Positions 7,324-15,194 of a stretch of 64,000 nt of DNA are shown here, piece by piece. The stretch spans positions 1-64,000 of the forward strand of contig NZ_AUKC01000004.1 in the NCBI RefSeq assembly GCF_000424545.1. Reading direction: 5' to 3'. How positions within the stretch are numbered: the first letter of the stretch is position 1; every line of letters begins with the position of its first letter. Both the position numbers and the translations under genes were made by a program. Origin of the DNA: Butyrivibrio sp. NC3005 (GTDB lineage Bacteria > Bacillota > Clostridia > Lachnospirales > Lachnospiraceae). The notes under the pieces are model-generated. The model did no database searches. It worked only from the letters and a program-made list of their open reading frames with translations, and was not told the origin of the DNA.

Positions 7324-7548
7324 TCATTCAACATAATCTTCAACATTATCATAGTATATGTTATCCCTTGTTCTTTCAATGATATAAGCGAAATCTGTTG
7401 GTTCATCATTATTGCTCATAGCTTCTTCATCATACCTATCGTCTAACTCATCAATCAATCCCCAAAAATCATCATCTTTAAGATAATGTTCAAAATTAGA
7501 GATGATTTTCTTTAAGTTAATTCTATCTTTTTCTTGAATTTTTATCAT
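7324..7548 (-). CDS. Small acidic protein, candidate immunity protein
   Basis: This encodes 74 aa with many Asp and Glu residues (ending NIYYDNVEDYVE). It overlaps the end of the toxin-like frame by 26 nt. Size, charge and position fit an immunity protein paired with the preceding C-terminal toxin domain; this is inference from context. The ATG at 7548 is chosen over a TTG at 7581, with a modest AGG ribosome site 10 nt upstream. No family is recognised by eye. Confidence 0.5.
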   Translation of the reverse strand: MIKIQEKDRINLKKIISNFEHYLKDDDFWGLIDELDDRYDEEAMSNNDEPTDFAYIIERTRDNIYYDNVEDYVE

Positions 7549-7903
7549 TTGGATTTGCCTGTACAACCTTTCTTGTATCAACGTTTATTCTTGTTTCTAC
7601 ACTGCCAAAACGAAAAGACTGTGTTGGTCCGTATTTGTTCTTTTTTTCTGTGCCTATTTTTGTATATTTATTTATTAATGTTTCTTTTATCTTCTCTATT
7701 GTAACACCTCTTAGCACTTTGGGATTATTTTCATGCCACATATGCCCGAAAATTCTTGTTGTAAGATGTATTGAAACATCTTTGATTTCGATACCATTTG
7801 ATGTTGTTAAGCCTATAAATTCATCTTTTGTTCTGTGATACATTTTAAGATACTCCTTATAACCTACTAATGCTTCTATTTCGCCTTTATCAATGTCACG
7901 CAA
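7523..7903 (-). pseudogene. Orphan C-terminal toxin-like domain (BECR-type nuclease-like)
   Basis: The frame opens with TTG and has no ribosome site. It is joined out of frame to the scaffold gene at 7896-7903, so it looks like the C-terminal part of a larger protein. The segment with FRFGSVETRINVDTRKV followed by VQANP resembles the last strands of small barnase/EndoU/colicin-type RNase domains attached to phage MuF proteins. The residue pattern is only suggestive. A basic tail, NSRKR, ends it. The acidic gene that overlaps it supports a toxin-immunity reading. Confidence 0.5.
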
Positions 7904-8324
7904 AAATATCTTTCAATTTGCCATCTTCACCTAACTCCATGTTAGTGAAATCTGTTACTCTAAGGATTGAATCAATCCTTTTTTCACTGATACCTGCATC
8001 TTTCAAAAGTTCGGTATAAACAGCCTTCTTATCATCCATGGCTTTCTTGTTTGCCTGTTCATCCTTGTAAGCTTTGAAATCAGCCTTTTCTTTCTCATAC
8101 TTAGCTTTCCAATCATCAGAACCGCTAGCTTCTTTAAGCGCTTCATACTTCTTTTCAAGCTTTCCTTTTTCGGCTACTAACGCATCATAGCCTTCTGCCT
8201 TTTTCTCTGCTTCTTTTACAGATGCTTTTAAACCTTCCACTGTTTCAGTGTGTGCTTCAATGATTGCTGAAATCTGGTCTGCTGTCAGACCCATTCCGTT
8301 TAGCATGCTTCTTGTTAATGCCAT
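7896..8324 (-). CDS. Phage scaffold-like protein (GP20 family), C-terminally truncated
   Basis: The N-terminal MALTRSMLNGMGLT, a long charged coiled coil (~25-90) and the AYKDEQANKKAM region match phage minor structural/scaffold GP20 proteins. These guide capsid assembly and normally run near 200 aa. Here 142 aa end abruptly (KLKDIFA) where the toxin-like frame begins, which suggests a deletion junction. GGAG lies 11 nt before the ATG. With no capsid or portal gene nearby it is probably not functional. Confidence 0.7.
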   Translation of the reverse strand: MALTRSMLNGMGLTADQISAIIEAHTETVEGLKASVKEAEKKAEGYDALVAEKGKLEKKYEALKEASGSDDWKAKYEKEKADFKAYKDEQANKKAMDDKKAVYTELLKDAGISEKRIDSILRVTDFTNMELGEDGKLKDIFA

Positions 8325-8466
8325 TTTCTTTGAATCTCCTTTTCTTCGGTGTGATTTTCTTTACACATTCGATTCTGTGTTTCTCCGAAATTCGGTTCTT
8401 TGAATCTCTGTTTAACATTTAAACATGCTTTTAAGGCTCACTTAGACAAACTTTTGCATAAAAAAT

Positions 8467-8494
8467 AAGAGCATCTAATTTCTTAGATACTCTT
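8467..8494 (-). terminator. Terminator after the intact gp10-like gene
   Basis: AAGAGTATCT/AGATGCTCTT with an 8-nt loop is followed by a T-rich run on the minus strand. It is the parent or sister of the copy at 7006-7033. The stretch 8325-8466 between it and the scaffold gene holds no gene that I can see. Confidence 0.7.
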
Positions 8495-8517
8495 ACCTAT
8501 ATGTTAGAACATAAATT

Positions 8518-8928
8518 TTAGCCTTTTAAATTATCCCTAATGATTTGGTTGTATGTTGATTTGTTTTCTTCGATTGCCTTTTTAAGAAAATGCGAAGGTT
8601 GCATACCAGAAGTTTTATGCCATTCGCCTTTACTGTCTTTAAATACCCATGGTGTTTTCCTGCCACCATTAGCATATATACCCGTTCCAAACTCAACATA
8701 AGGTGCATATTCCATGTTAGAAACAATATACACGCATCCTTCGTTCATATCAACCTTAGTGGCGATACTATTACGAAGTGGACCTGTATAAATTCGCCTT
8801 GGTGTTTTTCCAAGATTTAAAGCCGCTTCACGTTGTGCAAACAATACGCACTCTGTTAAGGCTTTCTTTACTTGTTCTTCCAAGGCTCTTTTTACTTCTT
8901 CACTGTTATCCTTGAAATCAAACTCCAT
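8518..8928 (-). CDS. HK97 gp10-like head-tail joining protein
   Basis: The 136-aa protein has the family pattern: an N-terminal helix, YTGPLRNSIATKV, then YAPYVEFGTGIYANGGRKTPW and a C-terminal PSHFLKKAIEEN. HK97 gp10 proteins complete the head-tail connection in siphophages. The gene is intact and has a degraded copy at 7057-7309. It follows the 53-aa gene at 9005-9166. It belongs to a remnant, so activity is doubtful. Confidence 0.8.
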   Translation of the reverse strand: MEFDFKDNSEEVKRALEEQVKKALTECVLFAQREAALNLGKTPRRIYTGPLRNSIATKVDMNEGCVYIVSNMEYAPYVEFGTGIYANGGRKTPWVFKDSKGEWHKTSGMQPSHFLKKAIEENKSTYNQIIRDNLKG

Positions 8929-9004
8929 TGTTTATGCTCCTTATAGTGCTTTAATTGCAGACAATAGCTTTGCCATATCTTTAAAATCTTTCATTTTCCC
9001 CTTC

Positions 9005-9166
9005 TTAATCAAACATTGAATATAGCTTAGTCACTCTTTCATCAAGTTCTTTTAAATCTCTTGGAATATTTGTTTTCAGATGCCGCCCTTTTTCATCATA
9101 ATAAACCCACTTTTCCTCAATTTCATCAAGTTTTTTTACTTCTTCTTTGGTAAGTGCTATTGTCAT
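9005..9166 (-). CDS. 53-aa protein coupled to the MuF gene, candidate immunity protein
   Basis: It begins MTIALTKEEVKKLDEIEEKW and ends KLYSMFD. It overlaps the MuF stop codon (ATGA), so it is translationally coupled. It is charged and soluble. In MuF toxin loci the gene just downstream is usually the antidote. The same place in the second cassette is held by the acidic gene at 7324-7548. No family is recognised, and the immunity role rests on position alone. Confidence 0.5.
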   Translation of the reverse strand: MTIALTKEEVKKLDEIEEKWVYYDEKGRHLKTNIPRDLKELDERVTKLYSMFD

Positions 9167-10302
9167 GTTATCACTTCCTTTACTAATTCAATCAATCTGA
9201 TATCATCTATTGCTTTTTTATCATCTAGCACCATAACATCTGCAATAAGTTCATTCAAATTTTCATTTCTATTAAATGCTTTTTGCGCATTTTTGCTAAT
9301 ATTTTTTTGAATATACTTTCTTTCATACACTTGTTGTTCTTTTACATATTTCCGTAAATCGTTTTCTAACTCTTGCTTAATTATATCACTGTCTTTCCCA
9401 GATGATACAGAAAGTGAAAAAATTTTATCCCAATGTTGTTTATGATACATTTCATGTTTTAACGTTTCTTCTGCATTTTTTGCGGCATAATAACCATTAT
9501 TAACTTCTTGTTTGATGTATTTTGCATCACTAAGTTTGCTATTAACATATAAACTATTATCCCCATGGTCATATGCGGCTACAAATGAAGAATTTCTTAA
9601 AATCACAACATTATCTACTTCTTTTAACAATGGAATATTTTTCTTGAATTTTTCAATCATATTAACTGTTTCTATTGTATCTTTAGAATAATGCTGAACA
9701 TAAACATTATCAAAGCCTTTTAGCTTATAACCTTTAACTTTTAAAGAACCAGAAGAAAAGTTTTTAGCCATTCCCATGTTGTCTACACTTGCTTCTTTTT
9801 CTTCAAGCCATTCTCTATATGATTCTACTGTGTTTTCTGTCCTCTTCTGGTTATATTTCGGCATATAAGCCTGCATTGTGCATCTGCAATTATAAACTTC
9901 TGATGGTGAGCCGTTAGGATCAGCAGGGAAGCGCAAGCCATTAGGAAATGTTTCTTCGTTTCCAACTGTTACTCCATCAAGTGCCGCATGTGAATCTCTT
10001 ACCCTTGCATCACCTGCTGTTATCCATTCCTTTTGCAGTTCTATTCCCATGCTAGCCGCATCATTAAAAGTTTTCTGTCTGCCGCCATTCTGTGCACCTG
10101 TCATTGCTGTTCGTGCGTTTCTTATGGCACTGTTTCTGTTCATATCGGTTACATGCTGAAACGAATCTGCAAGTTCTTTCAAAGTCTTGCCTTGCACAAT
10201 AGCACTTGTAAGAGCATTGTTAAGCTTCTTTTTGTTCCAAACAACATCCTTCTTTTCGTTTATTTTCAAATTTTTCGGGAACAAGTCGGGTTCTTCTAGC
10301 AT
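9163..10302 (-). CDS. MuF head-morphogenesis protein with C-terminal zincin-like domain (N-truncated)
   Basis: Residues ~50-145 hold the Phage_Mu_F (SPP1 gp7-like) core: SAIRNARTAMTGAQNGGR, then GDARVRDSHAALDG, ending VYNCRCTM. Normal MuF proteins carry 150-200 more N-terminal residues, which are missing here. The region after ~180 is unlike capsid parts. It contains HEMYH (283-287), the HExxH zinc-protease motif, with NELIAD about 65 residues later as a possible third ligand. This is the layout of MuF polymorphic toxins of Firmicute phages, in which an effector replaces the C-terminus. The truncation makes packaging of the effector unlikely now. Confidence 0.75.
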   Translation of the reverse strand: MLEEPDLFPKNLKINEKKDVVWNKKKLNNALTSAIVQGKTLKELADSFQHVTDMNRNSAIRNARTAMTGAQNGGRQKTFNDAASMGIELQKEWITAGDARVRDSHAALDGVTVGNEETFPNGLRFPADPNGSPSEVYNCRCTMQAYMPKYNQKRTENTVESYREWLEEKEASVDNMGMAKNFSSGSLKVKGYKLKGFDNVYVQHYSKDTIETVNMIEKFKKNIPLLKEVDNVVILRNSSFVAAYDHGDNSLYVNSKLSDAKYIKQEVNNGYYAAKNAEETLKHEMYHKQHWDKIFSLSVSSGKDSDIIKQELENDLRKYVKEQQVYERKYIQKNISKNAQKAFNRNENLNELIADVMVLDDKKAIDDIRLIELVKEVIT

Positions 10303-10492
10303 CAAACGTTTTACAGAAAATATATGTTAATCAATTGAAATCAAAATCTGCTTAATATACTGATAAAGCAAATAAATATTTTGCTGATAATTTGGTAGAG
10401 AAGAATAAGCAAAAAGAAGAATGAATGTTTTGCATTTCATTTTGCATAACGCTTTCATATAGCGAAAATCGTTTATAATGTATAACAACAAA

Positions 10493-10544
10493 AAATGTAG
10501 CAAATATGCGACTTACAACATAAAACCGCATAATTGCTACATTT
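10493..10544 (-). terminator. Terminator of tRNA-Gly
   Basis: On the minus strand AAATGTAGCAATTATGCG and CGCATATTTGCTACATTT form an 18-bp stem with one mismatch, then TTTTTTG. It begins 10 nt after the tRNA. The stretch between this and the MuF fragment (10303-10483) has no gene. Confidence 0.85.
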
Positions 10545-10553
10545 CCTAATATA

Positions 10554-10624
10554 AGCAGATGACGGGAATCGAACCCGCCTCACCAGCTTGGGAAGCTAGT
10601 GTTCTACCGATGAACTACATCTGC
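10554..10624 (-). tRNA. tRNA-Gly (anticodon CCC)
   Basis: All arms can be drawn: acceptor GCAGATG/CATCTGC, D arm GTTC/GAAC, anticodon stem CTAGC/GCTGG with loop TTCCCAA, and T arm GCGGG/CCCGT around TTCGATT. The anticodon CCC reads GGG. The discriminator base is U, as expected for glycine. CCA is not encoded. The prophage remnant lies on its 3' side. Confidence 0.93.
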
Positions 10625-10714
10625 AAAAATAATGTGAATTATCAGAATAACTCTGTCAACAAAGAAAATTCTATCACATTATTTTTTAAAATTCAACGCT
10701 TTAGCAGGCTATAT

Positions 10715-12070
10715 TCAAATATTTTTTTCAAAATATCCGTATTTTTTATTTTTGGCAATTAAAAATGTCCATGAAACCAAAAATGCTGCTATTTCAGCAA
10801 CTGCAACTGCACACCAAATCCCATTTATTCCGAATATTTTGGGAAGAAATATTACTGACAATAGTTCAAATACAAGACTTCTAAGTCCAGATATTACAGC
10901 AGAAACAGGTCCATTATTAAGCGCTGTAAACACTGCAGAAGCAAATATATTGCCTCCTGCAAAAAGAAAAGCAAACAAAAATAGTCTGAACGCTCCAATT
11001 GTCATATTTAGAAGATCTGCATCATATCCAACAAATATCATAGATATTGGTCTTGCAAGAAGTTGTGCCAGTAAAAACATTAAAACTCCGCCAATATACT
11101 CTATTATAAAGCTTTTTTTGAATACATTTGCGAGTTCTTTTTTGTTACCTGCACCAAAGTGAAAACTTACTATTGGTGATGTTCCAAGTGAGTATCCAAA
11201 TAAAATTCCAATAAAAATAAATTGAACATACATTATTACTCCGTATGCTGCAACACCATTCTCTCCTGCATAATAAATGAGAATCCTGTTATACACCATA
11301 CTGACAACAGAAGAAGCCACACTTGTCATAAGTTCTGATACGCCATTAAACGCAGCTTTACTCACCGCACTACAATCAATTGGTGTTAAGGTAAATCTTA
11401 GCAAACTTTTATTTGGGTTCATGAAAAAAATAAGCGGGATTACTCCACCAATAAATTGACTCGTTCCTGTAGCAAGAGCCGCTCCAACTACTCCCCATTT
11501 AAAAACTGCTATAAACAGAGCATCTAATGCCATGTTTATAGCACCTGCTGCAACTGTAATTATAAGCCCTAGTTTTGGTTTTTCAGCTGCTACAAGAAAG
11601 CTTTGGAAAATATACTGAAGTTCGAAAGCTACCATAAACACTATTACACATCTTCCGTACATTACTGCGTCATCAAAAATCACATTTGATGCTCCAAGTA
11701 TTTTTATAATCTCTGGCATCAACCCAAAACCAACAATGGTTAGAACTCCACCAATTATTATTGCAACTTCAACCATCATTGAGAAATATTTGTTCGCAAG
11801 TTCTTTTTTATCTTCTCCTAATGTCTTGGCAACAAGGGCTGTTCCTCCTGTTCCAAACATTGTTCCAAATCCTCCCAATATCATAAGAGAAGGCATTACC
11901 ATATTTATAGCTGCAAATGCATTTTTACCCACAAAATTTGAAACAAACAAGCCATCAACTACACCATAAACTGATGTTAGTACCATCATAAATATTGTTG
12001 GTAAACAATACCTTAAAAGTCTTTTATAATCGAAATGATCCGATAATTGAATTATATCTTTTCTACTCAT
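10715..12070 (-). CDS. MATE family multidrug efflux protein
   Basis: This is a Na+ or H+ driven exporter of the MATE/NorM class. About twelve membrane segments are visible. The N-terminal half has LPTIFMMVLTSVYGVVDGLF and AFAAINMVMP, and the second half repeats the pattern. With the ATG at 12070 (AAGGA 5 nt upstream) it is 451 aa, typical for the family. The earlier ATG at 12106 lacks a ribosome site. It lies 52 nt downstream of a MarR regulator gene in the same operon, which suggests drug-inducible control. The substrate is unknown. Confidence 0.92.
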   Translation of the reverse strand: MSRKDIIQLSDHFDYKRLLRYCLPTIFMMVLTSVYGVVDGLFVSNFVGKNAFAAINMVMPSLMILGGFGTMFGTGGTALVAKTLGEDKKELANKYFSMMVEVAIIIGGVLTIVGFGLMPEIIKILGASNVIFDDAVMYGRCVIVFMVAFELQYIFQSFLVAAEKPKLGLIITVAAGAINMALDALFIAVFKWGVVGAALATGTSQFIGGVIPLIFFMNPNKSLLRFTLTPIDCSAVSKAAFNGVSELMTSVASSVVSMVYNRILIYYAGENGVAAYGVIMYVQFIFIGILFGYSLGTSPIVSFHFGAGNKKELANVFKKSFIIEYIGGVLMFLLAQLLARPISMIFVGYDADLLNMTIGAFRLFLFAFLFAGGNIFASAVFTALNNGPVSAVISGLRSLVFELLSVIFLPKIFGINGIWCAVAVAEIAAFLVSWTFLIAKNKKYGYFEKNI

Positions 12071-12122
12071 ATCATCCTTACCAAAAATCTCGTCTAAACA
12101 AAACATCTCTAAAAAATGAAAT

Positions 12123-12548
12123 CTATAGTTTTTTCACTAAAAAATCCAGTTTATTCATAAAGTCTCTATTTAACTTTATAATCAATTGTCTTTCTTCTTC
12201 TGTCCAGCTATCAAAAATCTGATTTTCGATTTCAATAAGCCGTGCAACAGTGTTATTCATTAATTCTCTACCTTTATCCGTCAGATATACTCCTGTACTT
12301 CTACCATTTATAGCTTTAAATATAAGATAGCCATCTTTTTCCATATTCTTTACAGCTGTATTGATTGTAGTCTTCCCTATTCCAGTTAGAGAACAAAAAT
12401 CTTTCTGTGCATATCCTTCTCCTCTTTCAAATAAAATATACAAAATGCACATTTGGGCATCAGATAAGCCAAGTCGTCTAGCCGCTTCATGATACAACGC
12501 ATCTGTGCCTTCCATTATCATGTTAAGTTCTTTTAATTTTACTTCCAT
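12123..12548 (-). CDS. MarR family transcriptional regulator
   Basis: The 141-aa protein has the winged-helix region AQKDFCSLTGIGKTTINTAVKNM and a wing around GRSTGVYLTDKGREL, flanked by dimer helices. The ATG at 12548 has GAGG 7 nt upstream; the GTG at 12554 does not. It probably represses itself and the MATE pump. A 16-bp-arm palindrome overlies its promoter at 12568-12609. Confidence 0.88.
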   Translation of the reverse strand: MEVKLKELNMIMEGTDALYHEAARRLGLSDAQMCILYILFERGEGYAQKDFCSLTGIGKTTINTAVKNMEKDGYLIFKAINGRSTGVYLTDKGRELMNNTVARLIEIENQIFDSWTEEERQLIIKLNRDFMNKLDFLVKKL

Positions 12549-12567
12549 AAACACCTCACATTAATAA

Positions 12568-12617
12568 AAGTCCGAAACCGTACAATTATATTAGTACGAT
12601 TTCGGACTTAATGTCAA
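12568..12617 (-). promoter_or_regulatory. marR-MATE promoter with overlapping operator
   Basis: TTGACA (12612-12617 on the minus strand) and TAATAT (12588-12593) are 18 nt apart. The arms AAGTCCGAAACCGTAC (12568-12583) and GTACGATTTCGGACTT (12594-12609) differ by one base from perfect inversion and cover the spacer and -10. This is a typical autoregulated MarR layout. The same hairpin could also end transcription from the upstream mutS-like gene. Confidence 0.65.
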
Positions 12618-12657
12618 CTACTATTTTACCATTTTCTGTTTTACTAAGCAGTAGACT

Positions 12658-14340
12658 TTACTTCCATGAACCTGTTTTGTCAAAATTGTCAGCCATAGCC
12701 TGTGCCGCATCTACAATTCCGCTGTCATAACCTATCATACTTAAAAGTTTTATCGCATTTCGATTTGTAGCAGGTCCTTTTTTCAAAGTATAATCAAATT
12801 TAACATCGTTACCTGTTACTGTTCCTTCGAAATGATAATTCTCATAATCTTCTTTGAGCAGTTCTGTAAGTTCTATATCATGAGTTGCTGCAAAACATTG
12901 AATCTTATCATGTTTTAAAAATCTTAATATCTGTGTTGAAGCTGCAATTCTTTCAACTGTATTAGTACCTCTAAGAACTTCGTCTATAAGGCATAGAATC
13001 TTGTTTCCATCTCTTTGAGCACTATCTAGTATTCTCTTTAATGACTTGATTTCAACAATATAATAACTATCTCCTGAAACTAAATCATCTCTAAGTGCCA
13101 TGGAAGAATAAACTCTATACATTGGTGCATTATAGCTTGTCCCAAGTACGGTGTGAATAGACTGAGCCATAACAGCTGATATAGCAATTGTTTTTAAGAA
13201 AGTTGACTTTCCTGATGCATTTGATCCTGTAAGAAGAACGCTTCTATCGGTGTGAATAGAATTAAGCACAGGATTATTCATATTCGGATGATACAGATTT
13301 TCAGCATTATATTTTTCTGAGCTATTGTCAAAAACAGGAAGACAATAATTATCATTTAATGATGCTCTATACATCATAATAGATAATTCCATATCAATAT
13401 GCCCCATGGTTGTTATCATTCTGTCAATTATGTCTTTATTATTTTTGAGCTGAGCATACATCTGATTGAACTTGATTAAATCAAGATGTGTAATCATACA
13501 TACATAATTCAGCAGTACATTAATAGGATCACCACTTGACGAGAGTCTTGTAGGAGACATTATAATAAAACTTCCGCGTTTAAAAGATGCCATTTTCTCA
13601 GCATCTTCCTTTAAGGTCTGCGTTTCCTGTCTAAGAACTTCATCGTCAATTTTGGATATCATAGATGCACAGTCTGAAATTCTAATAACATATCTGAATG
13701 TTTCAAGATATGGCTCTATTTCTCCTTTATAAGCAAAATATCTAACAATATTCACAAAAAGAAGCGCAATTGAAAGTACAAAGAAAACCCCAAAATAAAA
13801 AAATGTACCAATAACTGACAACAAAAGCAATACATCAAGTAAAATATGTGATTTATTACTTGTATTTTTTAATTCGTCAAGCCTGTCAAGGTATTCATAA
13901 AGTGAATACTTTCCAGAATTCCCCATTTTAGCGAGGATAAGCATGCACTTTTCACTCAACTTCTGATTTTTTGAAAAATGCTCTATATGTTTTTCCTCGC
14001 TCACAAAATCATCACTTTGCTTTGGAGTTCTTAATCTATGGTAAAGATATTCCTGTCCTGCTCCAGATTTGCAATAGTTTATTCTTTCATAAACTGCATC
14101 AAGTCCAAGATCATTCCATGTAATGTCATCTATTGTGTTGTCATCACGGTGAGTAATTGAATACCTTGGAATAGCGGCAAGGCGCGCCTTTGAAAGTTTC
14201 AAATTTGGTGCCTTGCCCATGTTTTTTCGATTATCAGCAATAAATTCACGTTCTGCAACTATTTCATTTCTTATCCCAAGCAAAAATGCTATAAAAAGAA
14301 AAAGAACTACAATTCCAATAACCATTAAATAGACTTGCAT
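12658..14340 (-). CDS. Membrane-anchored MutS-like ATPase
   Basis: The C-terminal ~200 residues are a MutS-type ABC ATPase: Walker A GSNASGKST, the loop following GDSYYIVEIKS, Walker B ILCLIDEVLRGTNTVER and the TATHDIEL-like AATHDIELTEL. The mismatch-binding domain I is absent. Instead there is an N-terminal membrane helix (~4-22) and a hydrophobic pair in the middle (~165-195). Such membrane MutS relatives have no settled function, and a repair role should not be assumed. Its start overlaps the end of punA by 16 nt, with GGAAGGA as ribosome site. Confidence 0.8.
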   Translation of the reverse strand: MQVYLMVIGIVVLFLFIAFLLGIRNEIVAEREFIADNRKNMGKAPNLKLSKARLAAIPRYSITHRDDNTIDDITWNDLGLDAVYERINYCKSGAGQEYLYHRLRTPKQSDDFVSEEKHIEHFSKNQKLSEKCMLILAKMGNSGKYSLYEYLDRLDELKNTSNKSHILLDVLLLLSVIGTFFYFGVFFVLSIALLFVNIVRYFAYKGEIEPYLETFRYVIRISDCASMISKIDDEVLRQETQTLKEDAEKMASFKRGSFIIMSPTRLSSSGDPINVLLNYVCMITHLDLIKFNQMYAQLKNNKDIIDRMITTMGHIDMELSIMMYRASLNDNYCLPVFDNSSEKYNAENLYHPNMNNPVLNSIHTDRSVLLTGSNASGKSTFLKTIAISAVMAQSIHTVLGTSYNAPMYRVYSSMALRDDLVSGDSYYIVEIKSLKRILDSAQRDGNKILCLIDEVLRGTNTVERIAASTQILRFLKHDKIQCFAATHDIELTELLKEDYENYHFEGTVTGNDVKFDYTLKKGPATNRNAIKLLSMIGYDSGIVDAAQAMADNFDKTGSWK

Positions 14341-15182
14341 GTCAATCCTTCCTTATCGATAGCTTTTAAAAATTCTGTCACAAGTTTTGTAAAACGAGGT
14401 GCTGCCATATCTGCTGCCTCCTGAACTTCCTTATGAGACAAAGGCTGCGCATTCATTCCGGCTGCAAGATTACAAATGCAAGATACTCCGCAAATCTTCA
14501 TTCCCATATGATTTGCTGCAATTGCCTCTACTACTGTACTCATACCGACACTGTCTGTTCCAAGAGTTCTGAGCATTCTGATTTCTGCAGGAGTCTCATA
14601 ACTTGGACCAGTAAGCTGACAGTAAACTCCTTCTTTAAGCGGAATCTTGTTTTCAACTGCTACTTTTCTAAGAATATCCTGAAGATGTACGTCATATACA
14701 TGACTCATATCCGGAAACCTAACACCAAATTCATCAATATTTGGTCCTATGAGCGGATTAGGTGCAAAACATGAAATGTGATCTGTAATAAGCATCAAAT
14801 CACCAGCTTTAAAATTATAATTCACTCCGCCAGCTGCATTTGTCAGAAAGAGAATCTTTGCACCTAGTTTTGCCATAATTCTTGTCGGCATGACAACATC
14901 AGAAATAGAATATCCTTCATAAAAATGTACTCTTCCCTTCATGCAGACAACTTTTGTATCGCCTACTGTTCCAAATATGAATCTTCCATCATGTCCCTGC
15001 ACTGTAGAAGTTGGCATTCCTTCAATTTCAGAATATGGAATTTCGCACTCGATTTTGATGTTACTTGCATAGTCACCAAGTCCAGAGCCAAGAATAAGTG
15101 CAACATCTGGTACAAAAGAAGTCCTTTTTCTGATTGAATTAACACATTTACTTATTTTATCTAATATTACATTCTCTACCAT
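14325..15182 (-). CDS. punA: Purine-nucleoside phosphorylase (PunA type)
   Basis: It cleaves (deoxy)guanosine and inosine with phosphate to a base and (deoxy)ribose-1-phosphate for salvage. Family motifs are LILGSGLGDYA, VQGHDGRF, MKGRVHFYEGY, LTNAAGGVN, GVYCQLTGPSYETPAEIR and GMSTVVEAIAANHMG. The 285 aa fit the trimeric class. GGAG lies 7 nt before the start. It follows the ABC-F gene after 12 nt. Confidence 0.94.
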   Translation of the reverse strand: MVENVILDKISKCVNSIRKRTSFVPDVALILGSGLGDYASNIKIECEIPYSEIEGMPTSTVQGHDGRFIFGTVGDTKVVCMKGRVHFYEGYSISDVVMPTRIMAKLGAKILFLTNAAGGVNYNFKAGDLMLITDHISCFAPNPLIGPNIDEFGVRFPDMSHVYDVHLQDILRKVAVENKIPLKEGVYCQLTGPSYETPAEIRMLRTLGTDSVGMSTVVEAIAANHMGMKICGVSCICNLAAGMNAQPLSHKEVQEAADMAAPRFTKLVTEFLKAIDKEGLTCKSI

Positions 15183-15194
15183 AGTATTTCTCCT

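Larger units (their letters stand above)
6874..10550. mobile_element. Decayed prophage fragment (head genes and toxin cassettes)
   Basis: All genes here read on the minus strand and are phage head or joining genes or small toxin-type genes. There is no integrase, terminase, portal, capsid or lysis gene, so it is a remnant. The right border is a tRNA-Gly, a common integration site; the left border is repeat B copy 3. No direct repeat of the tRNA 3' end was found at the left border, so att sites are not defined. Confidence 0.75.

Noticed and set aside
8941-8994. A 17-codon frame (MKDFKDMAKLLSAIKAL) with GGGG before it, between the 53-aa gene and gp10
   Set aside because: A start and ribosome site are visible, but it is too short to support without homologs in a decayed region.
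10550-10630. A tRNA-derived att repeat for the prophage
   Set aside because: The tRNA 3' end sequence was not found again at the left border near 6874-7010.
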